The notes beneath the pieces were generated by a model. That model saw only the letters and a program-made list of their open reading frames with translations. It did no database searches and had not been told where the DNA came from. Shown here in pieces: positions 1-5,980 of a stretch of 10,206 nucleotides of DNA (position 1 is its first letter; each line of letters starts with the position of its first letter). The stretch spans positions 1-10,206 of the forward strand of contig RZZF01000042.1 of the NCBI GenBank assembly GCA_009929975.1. Direction: 5' to 3'. Both the position numbers and the translations under genes were made by a program. The DNA is from Clostridia bacterium. GTDB taxonomy: Bacteria > Bacillota > Clostridia > Saccharofermentanales > UBA5734.

Positions 1-448
1 ACATGGTATGGGCCGGGCTGGTTGACGGCAGCCGGGCCAGGATCAGGCCATTTCGCTGAGATGGTGAAAGTCCGGGAAGAATCAGGCGGCGAAACAAGGA
101 TTCAGCGGCAGCACCATTATAGAAAACTGCTTGTATTTTGGTATATCGCGCAAAAAATGATAAAAAATCATGAGGATCCGGCTCACGGATTGCCTGATCA
201 AGGCTGCCCTGCCGCTAACAGTGGAGCAGTACATCCCACAGTCCGATATTATGATCAAGCAGCAGACGGCAGCGGCTTTCATAATCACTGAGATCAGGCC
301 GGCCTGCCAACTGGGTCATGATTGGCCAGAACTGGTTGCGCGGATGCGCGTAATACTGCTGTTTTTGTAGCGAGATGGCCCCGGGCATTGAACCGAGAAT
401 CAATGTCCGGCAATTTTCATGAATCAGCGGGTCAAACGCGGTCAGCAT
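1..448 (-). pseudogene. DNA-deoxyinosine (hypoxanthine/uracil) glycosylase, interrupted by in-frame TAG, 3' end outside window
   Basis: This would be a base-excision repair glycosylase of UDG family 6, removing hypoxanthine or uracil from DNA. Residues 1-77 carry the family N-terminus: LILGSMPGAISL (16-27), then QQYYAHPRNQFW, in which Asn38 matches the catalytic Asn known for the family, then GLWDVLLHC. Codon 78 is TAG (CTA on the plus strand at 215-217). With no frame change the reading continues RQGSLDQAI, then FYNGAAAESLFRR, and reaches the C-terminal motif LPSTSPAHTM at the window edge without another stop. The family normally has SCE-R-x-GSLD here, so the TAG replaces a residue that is usually Glu or similar, one base change away. 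The start ATG (446-448) is preceded by a GGATGGAG ribosome binding site. I read it as a recent nonsense mutation; readthrough is the alternative. Family identity is confident. Confidence 0.85.
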
Positions 449-481
449 GCTCTCACTCCATCCTGATCAACATTAAGTGAA

Positions 482-511
482 AGTATGGCATATTGTCAGA
501 TAAGATGTAAA
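482..511 (-). promoter_or_regulatory. Candidate sigma-A promoter of the deoxyinosine glycosylase gene
   Basis: Read on the minus strand, TTTACA (506-511) is followed after 18 bases by CATACT (482-487). This is 5/6 and 4/6 of the consensus, about 34 bases ahead of the glycosylase ATG. The divergent HAD gene has only a TATACT -10-like box at 547-552, with no convincing -35 box. Confidence 0.35.
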
Positions 512-593
512 GTCTGACCGGAGGAGCCAAAGCTGTCATGATCGGTTATACTGGAGACAACTCAGGGTCCGGCAGATTCAGGGAGGTGTCTGA

Positions 594-1325
594 ATGAGTG
601 TCTGTGCCGCTTTTTTTGATGTTGACGGAACCATAACCCGCGAGGGACTGATCAGCGAACTGTTCCGCAAGATGGTCAAATATGAGCTGATTGATGACGC
701 GAAATGGCATGAACATGTCAAACCGGCCTTTTCACGCTGGAATCGGCGGGTCGGCGAATATGATCACTATCTGCAGCGGATGGTTGATATCTATCTGGAC
801 ACCGTACGCAATACCAACCCGGTTCACATCGACTATATCGCGCGAAAAGTGATTGAACAGAACGGTGAAAGGGTCTACACCTTCACCCGGGAACGGCTGC
901 GCTGGCATAAAAAGCAGGGCCATCTGCTGATCGCGATTTCCGGCTCACCGGTGGAGCTGGTCCGCGAGATGGCGAAACTGTACGATATGGATGATTTTCG
1001 CGGCACCGTCTACGAAATCGGTGAGGACGGCCTGTACAGCGGACAGATTACACCGATGTGGGATTCCCGCAGCAAACGGAAAGCCGTACTGGAAATGGCG
1101 GTCAAGCATCAGATCGATCTGGATGCCAGTTATGCCTATGGCGATACGACCGGAGATTATACGATGCTGAAACTGGTCGGCCATCCGCACGCCATCAATC
1201 CAACCCGGGAACTGCTCGGGAAAATCCTCTCTGACAGTGAATTACGTGATCTGGTGACCCTCATTGTTGAGCGCAAGGATGTCACCTATCAGCTCGATCC
1301 CGACTGCCTCAAACTAATTCATTGA
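594..1325 (+). CDS. HAD-IB family (SerB-like) phosphatase
   Basis: A 243-residue cytoplasmic hydrolase of the haloacid dehalogenase superfamily, subfamily IB, which contains phosphoserine phosphatase-like enzymes acting on small phosphomonoesters. All four HAD motifs are visible: FFDVDGT with nucleophile Asp9 and acid/base Asp11; AISGSP with Ser116; a Lys at 161 or 163 in SRSKRKAV; and YGDTTGDYTML with Asp184 and Asp188 for Mg2+. The helical region between motifs I and II (about 20-105) is the C1-type cap, whose size fits subfamily IB. A GGGAGGTG ribosome binding site (581-588) fixes the ATG. The last 7 bases overlap the end of the convergent GH43 gene, with no terminator between them. Its substrate cannot be read from the sequence; neighbours give no serine-biosynthesis context, so I would not call it serB. 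Confidence 0.9.
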   Translation: MSVCAAFFDVDGTITREGLISELFRKMVKYELIDDAKWHEHVKPAFSRWNRRVGEYDHYLQRMVDIYLDTVRNTNPVHIDYIARKVIEQNGERVYTFTRERLRWHKKQGHLLIAISGSPVELVREMAKLYDMDDFRGTVYEIGEDGLYSGQITPMWDSRSKRKAVLEMAVKHQIDLDASYAYGDTTGDYTMLKLVGHPHAINPTRELLGKILSDSELRDLVTLIVERKDVTYQLDPDCLKLIH

Positions 1326-2872
1326 GCAACCGGGTCCGGTACAGGTTCCACCTTCAGATAGTGAAATGAAGCAATACCCTGCTGGGCACACAAACCCGTC
1401 CACGTCCCGGTAAAGGTCATCACATGCGTTCCTTCTGTACAAAGGCCTGCGGTCAGCCCCTTGCCGGCGAACTGCCAGTCCGCGTCTTCGGCCGTCCGCC
1501 AATAGAAGCGATAATCCGTTGTATCCGCAGTCATACGAAGCTCGACCCCTGATAACAGCGCTTCATCCGGCAGACGGACACGTTCCGATTCACTGACCAG
1601 ATCATGTACTTTGCGGCGCAGAGTCAGCCAGCTGCCATCCGCTCGTTTTTCCACCAGCAGAGCATAATAATAATCATGGGTATAATAGGCGGTCAGACCG
1701 GCGGAACAAGTCTGCTCGTTTGTGATGACCACTTTTGTCGTTGCCTGAACGGCAAAGGATTTCTGACGCACCATCATCAGACAGGGATCCGGATCATCGA
1801 GGTGCTTCCCCTGTCCGTCCAGAAAGCAGGCACCGGGGTTCAGCTGATACCGTCCGCGATCCGGATTGCGGACGAAGGTCCACTCCGGATTGAGACCCGG
1901 AGATTGAAAATTATCGAAGAACCCATCGGATACAGGATGACCTGATACTGCCGCACCGTCGGCGGGAGGCTGCGGCAGAGGGCCGGACATGCGCAGCGCG
2001 ATATGTCCGTCATCACCGACAACCGGCCAGCCATCGTCCTGCCAGTCCATCGGTGCGAGAAAGGTTTCCCGTCCCAGATGATGCAAAAGCCGGCCCGGCA
2101 GCTGACGGATGGCCAGACAGACGAGCCACCAGTGGCCGGCACGATCCTCAACCAGATCGGCATGCCCTGTCGCCTGAATCGGTGAATGGCCAAAATCACG
2201 ATGACTGAGAACAGGCTGTCTCGGACACGGCTCAAATGGACCGAAAGGCCCGGGCCCGCGAAATAACGTCACCTGGTGGCCGTACTCTGTTCCTCCTTCT
2301 GCCAGCAAAAGATAATAATGTCGGCCGATTCGGTACAGATGAGGGGCTTCAGGGTGTCGCCCGCCCGATCCCCTGCTGATCACGACTTTATCACTGAGGC
2401 GCCGGCCTGTTTTCGGTTCGATGACGAACGCGGTAATCGCCGGTTCGCCGTCAACCTCGCTGGTCCCGCAAAAATACGCCGTACCATCATGATCGAAAAA
2501 TAAAGATGGATCGATCCCTGCCTGATCAACCCACTGTGGCTCAGACCATTCGCCGCGGATATCATTGGTGTAGACAATAAAGTTATCGCCATGACTGACA
2601 TTTGTTGTTATCATATAGAAAGTTCCATCATGCCAGCGCAGTGTCGGAGCGTAGATACCGCCGGAACTGCGACAACCGCTCAACGGCAGCTGGCTGTCCC
2701 GGGTGAGACAGTGTCCGATCAGCTGCCAATCCGTCAGATTGCGGCTATGGTAGATCGGAACACCGGGAAAAAACTCAAAGGTCGATGTCACGAGGTAGAA
2801 GTCATCACCGACCCGGCAGATACTCGGATCAGGATTGAATCCGGCAATGATCGGATTATGATAGGCTTTCAC
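1319..2872 (-). CDS. GH43 beta-xylosidase / alpha-L-arabinofuranosidase
   Basis: A 517-residue glycoside hydrolase of family 43 that removes xylose or arabinose from short xylan or arabinan fragments. It has no signal peptide, so it should act on imported oligosaccharides in the cytoplasm. The five-blade propeller spans about 5-300, with NPIIAGFNPDPS giving general base Asp15, GIDPSLFFD giving pKa-tuning Asp121, and RHPEAPHLY giving general acid Glu175. Residues about 315-512 look like the C-terminal beta-sandwich domain (GH43_C2 type) that helps close the active site. The start is a GTG (2870-2872), supported by GGAGG eight bases upstream and by family sequence beginning right there. Gene length is normal. 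Xylosidase versus arabinofuranosidase cannot be decided by eye. I see no clear promoter in the 66-base gap to the divergent desulfurase remnant. Confidence 0.9.
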   Translation of the reverse strand: MKAYHNPIIAGFNPDPSICRVGDDFYLVTSTFEFFPGVPIYHSRNLTDWQLIGHCLTRDSQLPLSGCRSSGGIYAPTLRWHDGTFYMITTNVSHGDNFIVYTNDIRGEWSEPQWVDQAGIDPSLFFDHDGTAYFCGTSEVDGEPAITAFVIEPKTGRRLSDKVVISRGSGGRHPEAPHLYRIGRHYYLLLAEGGTEYGHQVTLFRGPGPFGPFEPCPRQPVLSHRDFGHSPIQATGHADLVEDRAGHWWLVCLAIRQLPGRLLHHLGRETFLAPMDWQDDGWPVVGDDGHIALRMSGPLPQPPADGAAVSGHPVSDGFFDNFQSPGLNPEWTFVRNPDRGRYQLNPGACFLDGQGKHLDDPDPCLMMVRQKSFAVQATTKVVITNEQTCSAGLTAYYTHDYYYALLVEKRADGSWLTLRRKVHDLVSESERVRLPDEALLSGVELRMTADTTDYRFYWRTAEDADWQFAGKGLTAGLCTEGTHVMTFTGTWTGLCAQQGIASFHYLKVEPVPDPVAQ

Positions 2873-2938
2873 TGTTGATACCTCCGCTGTCGTACCAGAC
2901 TGATAAAGTCAAGCATTAGGAAAAAAGGTGAACACGTA

Positions 2939-3243
2939 ATGATATATCTCGACTATAACGCAACAACACCCATTGATCCAGCGGTCGCGGATGTGATGGA
3001 ACCATTTATCCGTCAACATTTCGGTAATCCGTCGAGCCTTCATCCGGAAGGGAGTTTCGCCCGCAGGGCGGTTGAACAGGCCCGGGAACAGACAGCGCTG
3101 CTGCTGGATACCGCTGGCTGGAACGTCAGAGGCATGACATCACATACCTCCCTGTCGACCACTACGGCCGTGTCCGCGCAGTGGAGGCATCGGCAGCCGG
3201 GATGATCTGTGATAAAATAACCACTGATATGAACATCCGCTGA
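2939..3243 (+). pseudogene. Cysteine desulfurase (NifS/IscS-type) remnant with internal deletion and frameshift
   Basis: Residues 1-58 are a clear class-V aminotransferase N-terminus: MIYLDYNATTPIDP, then FGNPSSLHPEG, then a helix ending ALLLDT near 3112. From 3112 the family sequence resumes in another frame (second reading-frame offset) as RWLERQRHDITYLPVDHYGRV up to about 3174. In intact homologues that segment lies some 50-60 residues further on, so about 0.16 kb is missing and the frame is shifted. After about 3174 the shifted frame stays open to the TGA at 3241-3243 but no longer looks like the family. The PLP-binding lysine and the active-site cysteine, both later in the protein, are absent. 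The original frame stops at 3205. An AGGTGA ribosome binding site and the start codon survive. It cannot make a working desulfurase. Confidence 0.85.
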
Positions 3244-3274
3244 ATGACAGATATCCGGAAGTGAGGATGATAGC

Positions 3275-3913
3275 ATGAGTCAATGGATCGATCGAATCGC
3301 GGCGCGTATGAAACGGCTGGCCATTCCGAGCCTGATGAAATATCTTGTGATCTGCATGGGCGCCGTGTTCGTGCTGGATCTTGTTTTCGCCGGGCAGTTG
3401 AGCAGTCTTCTGTTTTTCAGCCGGGACGCGATTTTCGGCGGACAGATCTGGCGGCTGGTTACCTTTATTTTTCTGCCGATCAGCAGCAGCCCGCTTTTCG
3501 TTGTCTTTGTCCTTTATTTTTATTATATGATCGGCGAAGCACTGGAGCACGAATGGGGCGTCGCCCGCTTCAACCTGTTTTATCTGACCGGACTGATCGG
3601 TACGATCATCGCCGGGTTCATTTCCGGTTTTGCGACCAATCATTACTTGAATCTCTCACTCTTCTTTGCCTACGCGATTTTATATCCGGAGACCGAACTC
3701 CGCCTGTTTTTTGTTCTGCCGGTTAAAATCAAGTGGCTGGCCTGGCTCAACGCGGCGTACTTCGCTTATCAGCTGATCGTCGCGTCCTGGTCCTTCCGGC
3801 TGGCCCTGCTTGTCTCCATCGCGAATCTTATTCTGTTCTTTCAGGGTGATGTCCGCCGCCGGATCGCCAATGAACGGCGGCGGCGCGAGTGGCAGAAACA
3901 TTTCCGCCGCTGA
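3275..3913 (+). CDS. Rhomboid-like integral membrane protein, probably non-proteolytic
   Basis: A 212-residue protein with about six hydrophobic segments (roughly 21-40, 60-84, 98-118, 124-137, 156-171, 173-190) and a highly basic C-terminal tail (RRRIANERRRREWQKHFRR) that should lie in the cytoplasm. The rhomboid fold is suggested by GGQIWRLVTFIFLP (55-68), YYMIGEALEHEWG (83-95) and the helix pattern. The fourth segment has NLSLFFAYA where active rhomboids have GxSGA: Ser128 may align with the nucleophile but the flanking glycines are gone. The sixth segment has IANLILFF, with Asn184 where the catalytic His of AHLGG is expected. I infer a pseudoprotease, perhaps a chaperone or binder of membrane proteins. 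The start has an AGTGAGGATG ribosome binding site. It follows the desulfurase remnant and ends at a shared terminator. Confidence 0.8.
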   Translation: MSQWIDRIAARMKRLAIPSLMKYLVICMGAVFVLDLVFAGQLSSLLFFSRDAIFGGQIWRLVTFIFLPISSSPLFVVFVLYFYYMIGEALEHEWGVARFNLFYLTGLIGTIIAGFISGFATNHYLNLSLFFAYAILYPETELRLFFVLPVKIKWLAWLNAAYFAYQLIVASWSFRLALLVSIANLILFFQGDVRRRIANERRRREWQKHFRR

Positions 3914-3920
3914 CGGCAAA

Positions 3921-3960
3921 AGAAAAACCCGCAGGAATCTTCATTCCAACGGGTCTGTTT
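3921..3960. terminator. Bidirectional hairpin terminator between rhomboid-like gene and OsmC gene
   Basis: ACCCG (3927-3931) pairs with CGGGT (3950-3954), and inside it GGAAT (3934-3938) pairs with ATTCC (3943-3947) around a CTTC loop. A-rich sequence on the left (AGAAAAA) and CTGTTT on the right give a U-rich tail in both directions, fitting the two convergent genes. Confidence 0.8.
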
Positions 3961-3995
3961 CCAATCTCACAGATCGCGGTTTATCTGATGGCTGC

Positions 3996-4430
3996 TCAGC
4001 CAAGCTGTACACTGACCGGCGTCTCATGACTGAGGTTATCGCTGACCGGGCAGCGGCTTTCAACGGCCAGGCGCCATTTTTCCTTCGTTGCCGCGTCCGC
4101 ATCGGTATCAGGCCGCAGAGTGACGCGGATGGACTGATAGCCTGCCCGTTCCGCGTCGGACATTCCCATGAACTTGGCCGGATTTAAATCACCTTCGAGG
4201 TCAATCTTGACCCCATTCAGATTCATGTCCAGTTCTTTGGCGACCACATGGCTAACCACGTTGAGACAGCCGGCCAGCGCGGCCAGAACATAATCCACGG
4301 GGGTCGGGCCTTCGTTGGTTCCGCCCTGGTTCTTCGGTTCATCGACGATAACAGTAAACCCGTTGGTTCGAACCACGGTCTTGGTCGGATTCTCACTGTG
4401 CGCTTGAGCTTTGAATGTTACTTTCGGCAT
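3996..4430 (-). CDS. OsmC/Ohr family peroxide-detoxifying protein
   Basis: A 144-residue cytoplasmic protein of the OsmC superfamily. Members are thiol peroxidases that reduce organic hydroperoxides with a reactive cysteine pair. GPTPVDYVLAALAGCL (41-56) carries the peroxidatic Cys55 and ESRCPVS carries the resolving Cys127; the N-terminal Arg21 may be the helper arginine of the family. Length and spacing are normal and the gene looks intact. AGGAGAT (4438-4444) lies seven bases before the ATG. It has its own very strong promoter and converges on the rhomboid-like gene. The YhfA-like branch is more likely than classical Ohr, but assignment within the superfamily is by impression only. Confidence 0.92.
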   Translation of the reverse strand: MPKVTFKAQAHSENPTKTVVRTNGFTVIVDEPKNQGGTNEGPTPVDYVLAALAGCLNVVSHVVAKELDMNLNGVKIDLEGDLNPAKFMGMSDAERAGYQSIRVTLRPDTDADAATKEKWRLAVESRCPVSDNLSHETPVSVQLG

Positions 4431-4468
4431 TTTACATATCTCCTATATATTTAGTGTGTTTATATTCA

Positions 4469-4497
4469 ATTATACTGAGTATCCGGACACTTGTCAA
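4469..4497 (-). promoter_or_regulatory. Consensus sigma-A promoter of the OsmC gene
   Basis: On the minus strand TTGACA (4492-4497) and TATAAT (4469-4474) are both perfect consensus boxes with the ideal 17-base spacer. The predicted leader is about 30 bases, with AGGAGAT as ribosome binding site. A partly symmetric AT-rich stretch overlaps the -10 box and start (about 4461-4474) and could hold a repressor, but the symmetry is weak. The -35 box is immediately next to the serpin upstream region. Confidence 0.9.
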
Positions 4498-4531
4498 TCA
4501 TCATCCGCTAGTCAATGATAATCATACGATC

Positions 4532-4565
4532 GACGGTTGGAAACATTTCCGTCAGCAGAACCGTC
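4532..4565 (+). repeat. Nested inverted repeats in the serpin leader
   Basis: GACGGTT (4532-4538) pairs perfectly with AACCGTC (4559-4565), enclosing GGAAA/TTTCC (4539-4543 and 4546-4550). GACGG can instead pair with the nearer CCGTC (4549-4553), which excludes the first fold. There is no U-tract, so it does not look like a terminator. It lies about 50 bases before the serpin start and is probably transcribed with it. Its role is unknown; it could be an operator or an RNA switch in the leader. Confidence 0.5.
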
Positions 4566-4615
4566 AAAGCAACTGAATGATCGATGAAGCTCACGCAATG
4601 ATCGAGGTGATCAAA

Positions 4616-5956
4616 ATGAAACAGTCAACCATGATCCGACTGGCCCTCCTGGTCGTCATGAGCCTGCTGCTGAGCAGCTGCTCCGCAATCGGCTTTCTCA
4701 ATCCTTCTTCCACATCAGCAACAGCCGACCCGACCGGCAGTACCGGACCGGACCCGTCGCCCCTGCCAGAGGACGGGGATCTGATGGCTGACATTGTTCC
4801 TGCGGCCTGGGCTGCACCCGCTGATACAGACCCTGAGCTGGCCGCGTCGATGATGCGCTTCGCTGATGAACTGCTGCTGAGTTCTCTCGATAATGATCAA
4901 AACGTTCTGATTTCTCCGGCATCAGTCTTTCTGGCGTTGGCGATGACCATGAACGGCGCGGATAAAGCGACACGTGACGCGATGATCCGCGTTTTGACCG
5001 GGGCCGGCTTTACAGCAGATGCGATCAACAACTTCAGCCGCGGCTGGATTCAGCATCTGACATCATCCGGCGGCAAAAAGACCGCGATCTCTATCGCCAA
5101 CTCAATCTGGTTCCGGGAAGGGTTCGACGCAGATCCTGATTTTCTGCAGACGAACGCTGATTTCTTCGGTGCCGGTGCCCGGTCCCTCGATTTCGCAGAT
5201 CCGGCTTCGCTGGAGATCATCAATGACTGGGTTGATGCCAACACGAACGGCCTGATCAGGAAAATTATCGAAAAGATCAACCCGACCACCATCATGTACC
5301 TGGTCAACACCGTCTACTTCAAGTCTGACTGGCAGCAGCCTTTTCTCTGGCAAGATACGATAAGCGGCAATTTCCAGACTGATCAGGGTGATGTCACACA
5401 TGATTTCATGAATCAGACCACGTTGTTTCCCTATTTTGCCATCAGCGGAGGACAAGGTGTCGTACTGCCTTACGATAACGGCCGCTACGCTTATGTAGCG
5501 ATTCTTCCAGATGCCGGGACGGATCCCCGGGCCTGGCTGTCTGCCCGCGAGCCGGGGGAAATCAGTTCGCAGATATTTGCCAAAGCCGCTCAGGCCGAAT
5601 CGGCTGTGGTTCAATTGAGCCTGCCGAAATATGAAGCCGCCTATGAGGATACACTGAATGACGAACTGATGAAGATGGGCATGGAAATCGCTTTTGACGG
5701 CGGCTCCGCTGATTTTTCACTGATGAACCAGGAACGGCGGACCGGCCTTTATATCAGTGAGGTCCGGCATAAAACCACCATCATCGTTGATGAAGAGGGA
5801 ACCGAGGCCGCCGCCGCGACATCGGTCGCGATCGACGAAAGCGCGATGATGACGGAGCATGAACTGGTCTTCAACCGGCCATTCATCTACACAATCATCG
5901 ATCTTGAGAATGGACTTCCCTTGTTCACTGGTATCCTGGATCATCCCGCCGGCTGA
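4616..5956 (+). CDS. Serpin (serine protease inhibitor), predicted surface lipoprotein
   Basis: A 446-residue serpin. Residues 1-21 form a lipoprotein signal peptide ending in the lipobox LLSSC with Cys22 as lipid anchor. A Ser/Thr/Pro/Asp-rich linker (about 25-55) follows, then the serpin domain (about 70-444). Family marks are NVLISPASVFLALAM, the shutter-region NTVYFKSDWQQPF, and the C-terminal FNRPFIYTIID near LFTGIL. The hinge EEGTEAAAAT (393-402) matches the small-residue hinge of inhibitory serpins, so it should trap its target protease by loop insertion. The reactive bond lies in DESAMMT; P1 is Ser, Ala or Met depending on how the slightly long loop is aligned, suggesting elastase- or subtilisin-like targets. 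I chose this ATG over the in-frame one at 4577 because GAGGTGA (4604-4610) stands five bases ahead and the signal peptide begins there. The stop is TGA followed in frame by TAG. Confidence 0.92.
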   Translation: MKQSTMIRLALLVVMSLLLSSCSAIGFLNPSSTSATADPTGSTGPDPSPLPEDGDLMADIVPAAWAAPADTDPELAASMMRFADELLLSSLDNDQNVLISPASVFLALAMTMNGADKATRDAMIRVLTGAGFTADAINNFSRGWIQHLTSSGGKKTAISIANSIWFREGFDADPDFLQTNADFFGAGARSLDFADPASLEIINDWVDANTNGLIRKIIEKINPTTIMYLVNTVYFKSDWQQPFLWQDTISGNFQTDQGDVTHDFMNQTTLFPYFAISGGQGVVLPYDNGRYAYVAILPDAGTDPRAWLSAREPGEISSQIFAKAAQAESAVVQLSLPKYEAAYEDTLNDELMKMGMEIAFDGGSADFSLMNQERRTGLYISEVRHKTTIIVDEEGTEAAAATSVAIDESAMMTEHELVFNRPFIYTIIDLENGLPLFTGILDHPAG

Positions 5957-5957
5957 T

Positions 5958-5980
5958 AGCCTGTATCTGCTCAGGCTTTG
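5958..5980 (+). terminator. Weak hairpin between the convergent serpin and isomerase genes
   Basis: AGCCTG (5958-5963) pairs perfectly with CAGGCT (5972-5977) around an 8-base loop, followed by only TTG. It overlaps the stop codon of the isomerase gene. The U-tract is poor in both directions, so it is a marginal terminator, but it is the only structure in the 14-base gap. Confidence 0.3.

Noticed and set aside
1..217. Frameshift in the glycosylase gene instead of a nonsense codon.
   Set aside because: The conserved sequence continues in exactly the same frame after the TAG, so no base is gained or lost.
3140..3643. Minus-strand reading frame of 167 codons over the rhomboid-like gene.
   Set aside because: It is antisense to a gene with clear membrane segments and family motifs, is itself low-complexity and charged, and has no family resemblance.
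4577..4615. Upstream ATG as the serpin start.
   Set aside because: It would put 13 mostly polar residues ahead of a normal lipoprotein signal peptide, and the good ribosome binding site is placed for the ATG at 4616.
5102..5614. Minus-strand 170-codon frame inside the serpin gene.
   Set aside because: It is a shadow of the serpin coding sequence, with no recognisable domain.
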